Position numbers and translations under genes: made by a program | Shown: piece after piece, positions 7,904 through 14,962 of the stretch | How positions within the stretch are numbered: the stretch's first letter is position 1 | Layout of the letters: each line of letters starts with the position of its first letter | The notes under the pieces: generated by a model | What the model was told of the DNA's origin: nothing | Database searches by the model: none | The model's input: only the letters and a program-made list of their open reading frames with translations | Assembly (NCBI RefSeq): GCF_003994415.1 | Contig: NZ_CP034689.1 | Span: 2,232,001 to 2,296,000, forward strand | Length of the DNA stretch: 64,000 nt | Direction: 5' to 3' | Origin: Achromobacter spanius | GTDB lineage: Bacteria > Pseudomonadota > Gammaproteobacteria > Burkholderiales > Burkholderiaceae_B

Positions 7904-8134
7904 CTGACGGAATACATAGTCGTCGTGGCGCTGGTGGCGGTGGCGGCTATTGCCGTCTATCAGTACTTCGGTCAGGTGGTTCGTTCCCAAACCGCCGCCA
8001 TGGCGCGCGAGCTTGCAGGGGAAGACGGCGGCACACAGACGCGCGCGGCACAGCAGGCGGCTCAGAAGGCCGCGGCTCAGGCCAAGGCACGGTCTCTCAA
8101 GTCCTTTACCGGCAATGCCTCGGATGCGAAGTGA
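7904..8134 (+). pseudogene. Flp-type pilin, 5' end replaced by prophage A
   Basis: The frame reads L-T-E-Y-I-V-V-V-A-L-V-A-V-A-A-I-A-V-Y, the type IVb pilin hallmark (Glu+5, Tyr+6 and a hydrophobic assembly helix), then an Ala/Gln-rich tail. Upstream the frame is open only to a stop at 7886-7888, with no start and no leader with cleavage-site Gly. The prophage boundary therefore falls about at the prepilin processing site. It should encode the pilus subunit or a minor pilin processed by prepilin peptidase. A GTG at 7925 could at best give a non-processable fragment. The stop overlaps the next gene (ATGA). Confidence 0.8.
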
Positions 8135-9000
8135 TGACGCGGATGCGGGTGTCTTCCGGCGTTCAGCAGGGCCAGGCGTTGGTGCTGGGCATGATGATCG
8201 TGTCGGTCGCGGCGGCATCCCTGGTTGTGCTCTACAACCTGGGTCAAACTGCTGAAGGCCGCATGCGCTTGACCCATGCGGCGGACGCGGCGGCCTATAG
8301 CGGCGCGCTTGAGCAAGCGCGCACGCTCAATGCCCTTGCTTATTTGAACCGTACGCAGATTGCGCACCAGGTCGCCATGGCGCACTTGGTCACCTTGGCC
8401 GCCGCCGCCCAGTACGGCCGTACCATGCACGCTCAACGTACCCGCGGCAACCCGCCTGCCGGCCTGATCGCCATGCTGTTTGGCCCGGATATGGGGCTTG
8501 CTTATCGGGCAGGGCAGGTAGTGCCCGATGCTGAGTCCCGCTTGGCCAATGCGTTCGCACAACATGACTACGTTGTGCATCGGGTGTTGGAAGCCGCGGC
8601 GGCTTCGGCCATGACCGGGCTGTCGGCTTCGCGCGAGCGCATCATGCGCAAGGTCCTGGAAGCCAACATGACTGACTCGGATCAGGATTCGGGCAAGTTG
8701 CCCCGTGCGCCGGGGCTTACGTTGCATTTGCTGTCGGATGCGTGGCCCGGGTTCGCCCAGCGTAACGTCGGTACGCGCAAAGCGGGGCTGCGGCCAGCTG
8801 TGGAGCAGGCTGTCGACCGCTATGCCTACCTGCAAAAGCGCAATGCCACGCGCCGCAATTCCTGGCCCGTCAGCAAACGTTGCCCCTTGAAGCGGCATGA
8901 ATTGCGCCGCCGTGGTTCGACATGGTTGGGGCCCGATGGGCGTTGGGGCGCCTTGGACACTCAGTCGTTTCATGCGCTGCGATCCAATCGATGGATCGGC

Positions 9001-9020
9001 TGCTATTTCCGCGAATATTC
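9001..9020 (+). repeat. attL core of prophage B (20-bp direct repeat)
   Basis: TGCTATTTCCGCGAATATTC is identical to 46419-46438. In both copies it is read as C-Y-F-R-E-Y-S in the tadG frame, so the crossover keeps the host reading frame. Confidence 0.9.
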
Positions 9021-9030
9021 GCCGGAAATG

Positions 9031-9056
9031 GAAAAGCCGCTACTGGAGCGGCTTTC
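9031..9056. terminator. Bidirectional terminator just inside attL
   Basis: GAAAAGCCGCT, loop ACTGG and AGCGGCTTTC form a long stem. Read leftward, the hairpin ends in TTTT after the AlpA-like gene. Read rightward, it ends in TTT and would stop host tad transcription entering the phage. It ends 7 bases before the AlpA stop codon. Confidence 0.75.
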
Positions 9057-9063
9057 CGGGTGG

Positions 9064-9312
9064 TCAGGTGGTTTGTTTGTCCTCTTGGGGTACATCTGAG
9101 GGTACAAACTGTTTTTCGGCCCATCGCCGGACATCGTCAGGGTTCCAGACCACGATCTGTCGGCTGATGGGTGTGCCCTTTGGGAAGGTGCCGGCCCTGA
9201 TTCGCTTGTAAATCTCCCCCTTGGACAGGCCGACCGCGTGCGACACGTCGGCGATGCGATATAGCAGCTTCGGCGCCGCGGCCGTCGCCTGTTGTTGGGC
9301 TGCGTGTGCCAT
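9064..9312 (-). CDS. AlpA-family DNA-binding protein, probable excisionase, 82 aa
   Basis: A winged/MerR-like helix-turn-helix is visible: L-Y-R-I-A-D-V-S-H-A-V-G-L-S-K-G-E-I-Y-K-R-I, then F-P-K-G-T-P-I-S and W-N-P-D-D-V-R-R-W-A. This is the AlpA (phage P4 Vis-type) signature. It is the last gene of the leftward operon and sits against attL, where excisionases of P4-like integrases usually lie. The 3' end of the gene contains the putative integrase arm site at 9087-9107. Direct role in excision is inferred. Confidence 0.75.
   Translation of the reverse strand: MAHAAQQQATAAAPKLLYRIADVSHAVGLSKGEIYKRIRAGTFPKGTPISRQIVVWNPDDVRRWAEKQFVPSDVPQEDKQTT
9087..9107 (+). promoter_or_regulatory. Putative integrase arm-type site near attL
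   Basis: GGGGTACAT, three bases, AGGGTACAA: a tandem pair of GGGTACA units. The same arrangement with the same spacing occurs at 46285-46305 near attR, and no other copy of the pair was noticed. This fits arm-binding sites for the tyrosine integrase (inference). Confidence 0.6.
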
Positions 9313-9588
9313 TTACCGCTCCTTTGCCGAGGTGTCGGCCAACGCTGCAACCACGGCGGCATAGGCGGGTTCTTGGCCGGCGTTGTCAGACTGCGGCTCA
9401 AACCAGCCCGCATAGCGCATTTCGTTTTCTGCAAGCCGCAGCGCAGCAACAAGTGTTGGGGCGTTCGCCCCATCCCGCGCCATCGCCACCAGCGCATCCC
9501 GCTCGGCTCGCGACAGGGTGACCGCTTCGCCCCACGCCTTGCAGCACGTAGGCCGCTGCGCGATGGCTTCGATTTCGTCTTTATTCAC
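9313..9588 (-). CDS. Hypothetical phage protein, 91 aa
   Basis: The start is taken as GTG at 9588, preceded by ACGGAGGCGGAC, giving an N-terminus V-N-K-D-E-I-E-A-I-A-Q-R. The protein is Ala-rich and helical with L-S-R-A-E-R-D-A-L-V and a tail of E-P-A-Y-A-A-V-V-A-A-L-A. It ends one base before the AlpA start and overlaps the upstream stop by eight bases. No function recognised. Confidence 0.6.
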   Translation of the reverse strand: MNKDEIEAIAQRPTCCKAWGEAVTLSRAERDALVAMARDGANAPTLVAALRLAENEMRYAGWFEPQSDNAGQEPAYAAVVAALADTSAKER

Positions 9589-9985
9589 GTCCGCCTCCGT
9601 CCGTGCGGGGGTGCTGGGCGGCAATCTCGGCGGCAGCGCGGACAATTGCGCGGCGTAATGCCCCTATGCGGTCTTTGCCATGCTCCTCAGTCACAACGAT
9701 GTTCCGTGTGTCCCGCCGGTGTCGTATTTGTTTCACAATCCATACGCCATCCCATTCCGGGGTTCTCGGTATACATCGATGGTCGCCGGCCTCTTCGAAC
9801 TGGAGACGCAAATCGGCGGCCAGAAGCAGCGCGTCGCCATCGTTTACCAAGGGGTTCCATGATTCCTCGCTGCGGCTGCCTGGCTCAGATGCTTGCATCA
9901 GCCATCCGCTATCCAGCCGGATCCAGTGGAATTCCAGGCCGGCAGCCGTCGCCGCCAGCTCCAACAGTTCGCGATCACTGCGCAT
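9581..9985 (-). CDS. Hypothetical phage protein, 134 aa
   Basis: Small soluble protein with L-E-F-H-W-I-R, W-N-P-L-V-N-D-G-D-A-L-L-L-A and a C-terminal I-G-A-L-R-R-A-I-V-R-A-A-A-E-I. This pattern (W-N-P-L-x-D-D-G-D-A-x-x-L) recurs in small proteins of Burkholderiales phages, but no function is known to me. It overlaps both neighbours by a few bases in the leftward operon. Confidence 0.65.
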   Translation of the reverse strand: MRSDRELLELAATAAGLEFHWIRLDSGWLMQASEPGSRSEESWNPLVNDGDALLLAADLRLQFEEAGDHRCIPRTPEWDGVWIVKQIRHRRDTRNIVVTEEHGKDRIGALRRAIVRAAAEIAAQHPRTDGGGRE

Positions 9986-10952
9986 CTTTCTCTCCTTTCT
10001 CGCCCGTCTGTGTAGCTGTCAAGGATTGCTTGACGACTGACGGGGTGGGGGACAAGGCGGCGTCAACCGATACCGGGTCGAACAGGGCGTGCGCGGAGTC
10101 AAAGACAATCCAACTGCCTGATCTATCCTTGACCCGTCGCACGGCGCCGTACCCGTCGCTCAAAAAGCTGTAGCGCGGCAGCTTGCACAATTGATTGCGC
10201 ACCGCTTCGAAAGCCGCATCGCGCATCGCCACATCCCCCGCACCCTTCGCGCAATCCCCGCCGTCCTTGTCAGCGTGGGGCGGGATGTCGATCACGTCGC
10301 CCGCTGCGAACCGGTTCACTTTCTCCGACCAGTCGCCGATGGCTTCAGCGGTGGCGAACATGGGCAGCAGCGCGCGCGCCTCGCGGAGCAAATACAGCGC
10401 TTCCGTTCGCACCGCCTCGCTGGCCTGGGGCGCGGGTTCGCCCATGTTGGTCGGCCCGTTCGCCGCGTTCAGTTCCGCGACCAACCGCCGCGCCGTGTCA
10501 CGTTCGATCCGCAGCAGGTTTTCTGCTTCCAGCGCCCGGCGCTTCCAGATCGCCATATCCTCGCGCGCTCCTTCGTATGCATTGGTGAAGTCCAGCTGGC
10601 TGGCCTGGGGCGCGGCAAGGTCATCACCACGCTCAAAGCCGTGCCGATGCTTGGAGCAAAAGCCACACGGGCAGGTAGCGCGGGGCAAGCCGCTTCCGAT
10701 GTGCACCCCATCGCGGTACTGGCGTTCGACGTCTTCCGCAGTAAGCGCCTCCCCGGCTACAGGGGCGCTTGCCAAGTAACGGGCGCAATCGTCGTTATGG
10801 GTGAATTTGTCACGGGCCACAAGGGCGCTTGCCAGGGCGGAGAAAGCCGCCACCACTTGAGCGCGGGCGTGGGTGGATAGGTCTTGTCCGAAGCGTTCGC
10901 AACGGAACCCGTACACGTCCAGCAGTCTTTCAAATTCTGCTTTACTCGTCAT
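9975..10952 (-). CDS. Hypothetical phage protein with repeat modules, 325 aa
   Basis: The N-terminus is M-T-S-K-A-E-F-E-R-L-L-D-V-Y-G. A cysteine pair C-P-C-G-F-C-S-K-H lies near residues 96-104 and may bind zinc. The middle is helical and Arg/Glu-rich, and the end has W-I-V-F-D-S-A-H-A-L-F. The sequence Y-L-A-S-A-P-V-A-G-E-A and a P-Q-A-S pair are repeated modules shared at DNA level with the neighbouring gene. It looks like a mosaic of short shuffled segments. It overlaps the next gene by 4 bases. Function unknown. Confidence 0.6.
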   Translation of the reverse strand: MTSKAEFERLLDVYGFRCERFGQDLSTHARAQVVAAFSALASALVARDKFTHNDDCARYLASAPVAGEALTAEDVERQYRDGVHIGSGLPRATCPCGFCSKHRHGFERGDDLAAPQASQLDFTNAYEGAREDMAIWKRRALEAENLLRIERDTARRLVAELNAANGPTNMGEPAPQASEAVRTEALYLLREARALLPMFATAEAIGDWSEKVNRFAAGDVIDIPPHADKDGGDCAKGAGDVAMRDAAFEAVRNQLCKLPRYSFLSDGYGAVRRVKDRSGSWIVFDSAHALFDPVSVDAALSPTPSVVKQSLTATQTGEKGEKDAQ

Positions 10953-11869
10953 TTCGATCCCCTTGCCAGGACGGCGCGGCCTAAGCTGTCACCAAGCGGG
11001 TGCGTTTCGGTGTAGACAACGGTGATGGTGCCGTCCGTGTGTGGTTGCATGATGCAGATGGTCGCGCCTTGATCCGTGGCGCTGACGCCGATGCGCAATT
11101 CGGCATCGAATAGCTCGGATGTAGGGGCGCGGTCCACGGGGTTGCGCCAAAGTTGCGCGGCGAGGAACGGATCCTTCGCCAGCCGTTCCACCGAAACGCC
11201 TTGAGCCTCTCCGGCTGCAGGGGCGCTATGCGGCCGGGGCTTCGAACTGTTCGGGTACATGGCCCGGTCGAACTGCGCGGCGTGCCATACGGCTTGCCAC
11301 ACGTTGTAGGTCAACCCATCGGCGGCGAACGGACGCAAATCGCTGTCGTAGTAGGCCCGGCAACGTTGTTCGCTGTCGTATGGCTCGGCTACAGGGGCGC
11401 TTGCCAGGGCGTCAGGGGCCGCATCGATCAATGCCCGGTAGGCCAAGGTGGATCGCGCCGCGCTTTTTATGTTCGCGTTGAAGGCGTCGTACCACGCTTC
11501 CATCATTTTTGGCGTCGGCTTAATCGGCACCAACTTCCAATTTTCCGGCACGGCGCTAGGTGTATTCGCCAGGGCGGCGATTGCTGCGTCGATCCTTCTC
11601 AAATGGTACGAGTCACCCCGCCCGATTTCGATGCAGAGCTTCTTGTACTTGCCTAGGAGCGCGGCAGCATCTATCGCCCGCTCATCGCCCGCCGGCACGC
11701 CCTCCGCGCGCAGCTTGGACAGCAGGGCGGATTCGATGGCGCGGGCGAAGTCAATCTTGTCGGCGTCGGTTAGCGGATAGGCCGCGCAGGGGTCGCTGAC
11801 ATAGATATCCCAGCGGTGCAATATTTCTTCATCCGTCAGCCCAGGCTGGGCGGCGTTGTTCTCAGTCAT
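10949..11869 (-). CDS. Hypothetical phage protein, 306 aa
   Basis: Contains W-K-L-V-P-I-K-P-T-P-K-M-M-E-A-W-Y-D-A-F, a motif common in phage proteins (V-P-x-x-P-T-x-x-M) that usually marks exchangeable small domains. It also has two copies of the S-A-P-V-A / S-A-P-A-A-G-E-A module shared with its downstream neighbour. The C-terminus (V-D-R-A-P-T-S-E-L-F) is separate in character. No catalytic motif is seen. The start ATG is coupled to the upstream stop. Confidence 0.6.
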   Translation of the reverse strand: MTENNAAQPGLTDEEILHRWDIYVSDPCAAYPLTDADKIDFARAIESALLSKLRAEGVPAGDERAIDAAALLGKYKKLCIEIGRGDSYHLRRIDAAIAALANTPSAVPENWKLVPIKPTPKMMEAWYDAFNANIKSAARSTLAYRALIDAAPDALASAPVAEPYDSEQRCRAYYDSDLRPFAADGLTYNVWQAVWHAAQFDRAMYPNSSKPRPHSAPAAGEAQGVSVERLAKDPFLAAQLWRNPVDRAPTSELFDAELRIGVSATDQGATICIMQPHTDGTITVVYTETHPLGDSLGRAVLARGSK

Positions 11870-12111
11870 GTCCTTTCCTTGGTGGTGGGCTGGGCGTCGT
11901 CAGGCGGGAAATCGCCGTAATCGTCCAGCGTGGTTTCGCCGCACGGGTCCAGCGCGCTTAGGTCATCAACCATCACTTCCTCTGAGTGGATGCCGTCAGA
12001 GTCGCCTTTGCGGGCGCGGGCGTCCGCTTCTTCCTGGCTAGCGGCGTCGATGTAAAAGACCTGGTGGCCACTCGCGGCGGTGACGCTTGCGGTGTAGAGA
12101 TACCGTTTCAT
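11866..12111 (-). CDS. Hypothetical phage protein, 81 aa
   Basis: Starts M-K-R-Y-L-Y-T-A-S-V-T-A-A-S-G-H-Q-V-F-Y-I-D-A-A-S and ends in an acidic tail (D-D-L-S-A-L-D-P, D-D-Y-G-D-F-P-P-D-D). It may be DNA-mimic-like in charge, but this is only composition. The ATG start at 12111 overlaps the stop of a 16-codon frame (TGATG). An in-frame GTG lies one codon upstream. Confidence 0.55.
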   Translation of the reverse strand: MKRYLYTASVTAASGHQVFYIDAASQEEADARARKGDSDGIHSEEVMVDDLSALDPCGETTLDDYGDFPPDDAQPTTKERT

Positions 12112-12161
12112 CACGCCTCTCCCTTCTGCTGGGCAATGGCGGCGGTGTTTGTGTAGGTCAT
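12111..12161 (-). CDS. Possible 16-aa coupling peptide
   Basis: A short frame M-T-Y-T-N-T-A-A-I-A-Q-Q-K-G-E-A. Its start overlaps the upstream gene's stop (ATGA) and its stop overlaps the downstream gene's start (TGATG). The tight coupling at both ends suggests it is translated, either as a microprotein or to pass ribosomes along. GGGAG in its last codons also serves as ribosome binding site for the next gene. Confidence 0.35.
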   Translation of the reverse strand: MTYTNTAAIAQQKGEA

Positions 12162-12799
12162 GAGAAAAGATCCTTGTCGATGGGTTGCCCAGCGCTGCGG
12201 GCGATGGCCAGCAGCACGTCGCGGAACTCGGGCGGCGTGGCGTTACGGATGCGAGTTTTGTCCTTGCCGCCCACCATGGCCATCATTCCGATGCGTCTGG
12301 CCTTCTCGTAGCCGTGCAGCTCAATGGCGCGAGGGTGGATGCGCTGCGGGGAGCGGCCCCACTTCAGCTCTGGTAGATCGGTTCCGCAGGCATAAAGCCA
12401 TGTCCCTTTGCGTGCCAAGTGCCCGTAGTGGCCTTGCTCGACGTGGCAGGTCCAACCCCCCAGGGCGTCGGCGCGAACCCATCGGCCGGCTTTGGGCGGC
12501 TTGCGCAGGCCAAACCACGCCCAGGCGTGCGAATCGGCTGGGTGCTCGATTACGCCGCCGTAATTGCGCACCGCCGTGAGCGCCGCGGCGAAGCAACCGC
12601 CGTCTTCACCTAGCCTGAACTGGTGGGGCTTGTTCGGGGCCCCGTGCCAGTACCTACCCCAGCGCTGGCAGGGGGGATGCGCGACGACGGGGAGGGGGCC
12701 GGCGTAGGTTCGTGCATCCCGATGCTCGTCCCAGGGCTGCACGCCAGGCACGCCGAAATAGGTCCCGTCCGTCTCGACGAACAAGGCAGCTACCTCCAT
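12158..12799 (-). CDS. Phage protein with a cytosine-methyltransferase-like P-P-C-Q motif, 213 aa
   Basis: The sequence V-V-A-H-P-P-C-Q-R-W-G-R-Y-W resembles catalytic motif IV (P-C-Q) of C5-cytosine methyltransferases, and G-G-V-I-E-H-P-A-D-S could be the counterpart of motif VI (E-N-V). A clear AdoMet-binding motif I and the C-terminal recognition domain are missing, and the protein is about half the usual length. It may be a degenerate or minimal relative with another role. ATG at 12799 is chosen because it overlaps the upstream stop. GTG at 12802 is also possible. Confidence 0.55.
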   Translation of the reverse strand: MEVAALFVETDGTYFGVPGVQPWDEHRDARTYAGPLPVVAHPPCQRWGRYWHGAPNKPHQFRLGEDGGCFAAALTAVRNYGGVIEHPADSHAWAWFGLRKPPKAGRWVRADALGGWTCHVEQGHYGHLARKGTWLYACGTDLPELKWGRSPQRIHPRAIELHGYEKARRIGMMAMVGGKDKTRIRNATPPEFRDVLLAIARSAGQPIDKDLFS

Positions 12800-13542
12800 C
12801 ACCCATTCCTCTTCTTATGGGACTGGGCCGCCTCGATGGCCTCTCGAACCTGCATATCGAGCGCAGAATTGCCGCCGCTATCCTCATTCAGAAGCGACGG
12901 ACATTCTCCCCAGACGAGGGCATGCAGGTCCTGCAATGCGACCAGAATCACGTCCTGCGCATCGCCAGCAGCGGGAGCCGGCCGGCACGACTTCACGTAG
13001 GCCGCAATGCCCGGAATGTCCTCGAACGCGATGTTGAAGCCGCGACCCTCGCAGGCCTCGCATTCCTCCTTGAACTCCTGCACGTCGGTCTTGCGCTCGG
13101 CGACCTGGTGCTTGACGAACACATGGCCGGAGCCGTTGCACTCGTCGCACGCCAGTTCCCAGTCGCGATCCCCCGTCGCTCCGGTGGGTATAGGGTGCGA
13201 GGTAGGGGCGGCGCTCTCTTCGTCAGGAAGATCAGATTGCGGCTTCCAGTGTGTCGGCTGAACTTCAACCTCGCGAAGCTCGTAGCGCTTTTCCTGGCCC
13301 AAGCAGTAGAACAAGCCAGCCGCATACCATTTCTCGTTGTGGCGGAATCCAGTGCCTACAGACTGATCGCCTTCCGGTCCCCAGCACAGTTCGCAGAAGA
13401 GCGGGCGCCCTTCGTTTTCGGGCGCGCTGGCGATAGGCTTCCATTCTGTGTTCATGCTCTCAGGCACCTTTGCCACCTCCACCGGCTCAAGCGGCCCGGG
13501 AGCATCCTGGGAAAGGCCATGGGTGATTTCGTATTCGGTCAT
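12799..13542 (-). CDS. Phage protein with DUF551-like region and DnaJ-type zinc motifs, 247 aa
   Basis: After a short leader, M-N-T-E-W-K-P-I-A-S-A-P-E-N-E-G-R-P matches the start of DUF551-like phage domains. The middle holds two C-x-x-C-x-G-x-G units, C-D-E-C-N-G-S-G and C-E-A-C-E-G-R-G, the spacing used by the DnaJ zinc finger. The C-terminal part (D-V-I-L-V-A-L-Q-D-L-H-A-L-V-W-G) is helical. A single zinc site formed by the two units is likely. The combination suggests a fused accessory protein. Function not known. Confidence 0.6.
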   Translation of the reverse strand: MTEYEITHGLSQDAPGPLEPVEVAKVPESMNTEWKPIASAPENEGRPLFCELCWGPEGDQSVGTGFRHNEKWYAAGLFYCLGQEKRYELREVEVQPTHWKPQSDLPDEESAAPTSHPIPTGATGDRDWELACDECNGSGHVFVKHQVAERKTDVQEFKEECEACEGRGFNIAFEDIPGIAAYVKSCRPAPAAGDAQDVILVALQDLHALVWGECPSLLNEDSGGNSALDMQVREAIEAAQSHKKRNG

Positions 13543-13543
13543 T

Positions 13544-13975
13544 TCAGGCTCCTTTGGTCTGCCCCGCCCGGACCAGGGCGACAGCGATGTGTTCGTTGAT
13601 GAAGAGCCGCGCGACGTCTATGCGCGGCAGGATGTCGTCTATGGCACTGACGGCGACCGTCAGCGATGCAATTTCGTGGTCACGCAACGCAAGCCCGGCC
13701 TCACACTTGGCGCCGATCTGGTTCATGGTTCGCGCCGCGCCGTTGATCAACAGGTACTGCTGGAGGAATGCCGGATCGTTCTGCACGGTCAGGCCGATCA
13801 TGTTCACGATGTTGGCCAGGGCGTCGAAGGCTTCGGCGCTGGGCGCCAGGCGCAGCGCAGCGAAAGCGCCGTGCATGTGCGTGGCGATGCGGTCCCGCAT
13901 AGCACCCGTCATCGGCAGGCGAGCTATGCTGGGCACGTAGCGCTTGTTGCGGCGGGGCTTGCGGGCGTGGGTCAT
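13544..13975 (-). CDS. Hypothetical phage protein, 143 aa
   Basis: A basic N-terminus (R-K-P-R-R-N-K-R-Y) is followed by a mostly helical body (A-F-D-A-L-A-N-I-V-N-M-I-G-L-T-V, I-A-S-L-T-V-A-V-S-A-I-D-D-I-L). The start overlaps the upstream stop. No recognisable domain. Expressed with the leftward early operon. Confidence 0.6.
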   Translation of the reverse strand: MTHARKPRRNKRYVPSIARLPMTGAMRDRIATHMHGAFAALRLAPSAEAFDALANIVNMIGLTVQNDPAFLQQYLLINGAARTMNQIGAKCEAGLALRDHEIASLTVAVSAIDDILPRIDVARLFINEHIAVALVRAGQTKGA

Positions 13976-14331
13976 TGCGCACCCAGCTTGGTCATGGCGG
14001 CCTTGACGGACCCCAGGCTACGGCGCAGCGCCTTCCGCTTTTGGATGGCCAGGTGTGCGCCGTAGCAGTGCGGGCATTCCTCGCGCTGCGCTTCGCCGAT
14101 ATCGAGGTAATCAAGCTGTTCCTCGCCCCAGTGGTCCACGATCGTTTCCGGCGTGTACCAGCCATCCAGGTGATTGGTGGCAGGGTCGTTCACGCCCTGT
14201 GACTTCATGCGCGGCGGGTTCGGGCCAGGGCAGGCGCTCAACGTCTCCGCGATTTCCTTCTTGCAATCCCTGATCGCGCGCGTCAGGGCGGAATAGTCGC
14301 TCACCAGCTTGAGCGCGGTTTCGGGTTTCAT
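13972..14331 (-). CDS. Hypothetical phage protein, 119 aa
   Basis: Start taken at M-K-P-E-T-A-L-K-L-V. An in-frame ATG nine codons upstream has no clear advantage. A C-x-x-C pair with a nearby His (E-E-C-P-H-C-Y-G-A-H) may bind metal. The rest is helical and charged, with a C-terminal run of basic residues (R-K-A-L-R-R-S-L-G-S-V-K). Unknown function. Confidence 0.55.
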   Translation of the reverse strand: MKPETALKLVSDYSALTRAIRDCKKEIAETLSACPGPNPPRMKSQGVNDPATNHLDGWYTPETIVDHWGEEQLDYLDIGEAQREECPHCYGAHLAIQKRKALRRSLGSVKAAMTKLGAQ

Positions 14332-14413
14332 GTCGTTCTCTGTGTAGGTGGCCGGCACCGGCAGCGGTTGGGGGTGGCTTGAGGTAGCCCCGCCGCCGCG
14401 CCGGCCGAAGGGT

Positions 14414-14929
14414 TTATTCCAGGGTCAGACCCAAGGTGGCCTGCTTCTCGATGGCGGGCGTGATGCTGATGTCGATTTCGCCGCCCATGACTTCGTACAG
14501 GCGCTTCATCTGCTCGCCGCTGGGCGTGGCCTTGATTCGGAAGGTCAGGATCACGCTGCCACCTTCCATTAATTCCGCTGAAAACCCATCGACGTCTACC
14601 GTCTCCAGCTCAATGTCCGAGCCAGTGCCGCCCAGGCCGAAGCCGATCACGACACTGGCGCCCACCAGCTTGACTCCCAGGCGCAGGCGTTCGATCAGAT
14701 CGCCGAAGCGGCGCACGGTCGGGACGTTCTCGCCGTCGATTTGGCCCTGGTGTTCGTCGGCCTTGTAGAGCATGGCGCGCAGCGTCGGGTGGATCATCGA
14801 CAGGATTTCACTGCCTGCCTGCACCTGGACCTTGAGGTCGCAGGCCGGCACGTTTTCCTCCCCGTGCTTCTCGGGGCGCGGGTTCAGGTGGATCAGCTTG
14901 GCGCGGGTCTTTTCGAGTTCGAATGCCAT
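14414..14929 (-). CDS. Conserved phage protein next to recombination genes, 171 aa
   Basis: Starts M-A-F-E-L-E-K-T-R-A-K-L-I-H-L-N-P-R-P-E-K-H-G. The second half is beta-rich with G-A-S-V-V-I-G-F-G-L-G-G-T and E-L-E-T-V-D-V-D-G-F. It lies 33 bases downstream of the YqaJ exonuclease gene. Position and the beta-rich, soluble character would fit a single-strand DNA binding or recombination accessory protein, but no OB-fold signature could be verified by eye. Confidence 0.55.
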   Translation of the reverse strand: MAFELEKTRAKLIHLNPRPEKHGEENVPACDLKVQVQAGSEILSMIHPTLRAMLYKADEHQGQIDGENVPTVRRFGDLIERLRLGVKLVGASVVIGFGLGGTGSDIELETVDVDGFSAELMEGGSVILTFRIKATPSGEQMKRLYEVMGGEIDISITPAIEKQATLGLTLE

Positions 14930-14962
14930 GTCGGCTCCGTAGGTTGTGCTGCTGGGGAAGGG

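Larger units (their letters stand above)
8131..9099 (+). pseudogene. TadG-like pilus assembly gene, 5' part, interrupted by prophage B
   Basis: The N-terminus is G-V-Q-Q-G-Q-A-L-V-L-G-M-M-I-V-S followed by a membrane segment and A-A-D-A-A-A-Y-S-G-A-L, the usual start of TadG/TadE-family envelope proteins of Tad loci. The native reading frame is intact to 9020, the end of the attL core. The final residues to the stop at 9097-9099 are phage-encoded. The 3' part is at 46439-46964 and rejoins in the same frame. The truncated product, if made, lacks the C-terminal third. The start ATG overlaps the pilin stop. Confidence 0.85.

Noticed and set aside
9021..9099. Extension of the tadG frame into phage DNA as a functional C-terminus
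   Set aside because: The added residues come from a terminator hairpin and antisense AlpA sequence; it is a truncation, not a designed fusion.
9292..10173. A 293-codon plus-strand frame over the leftward operon
   Set aside because: Arg/Pro/Cys-rich shadow sequence opposite coupled minus-strand genes; no motif.
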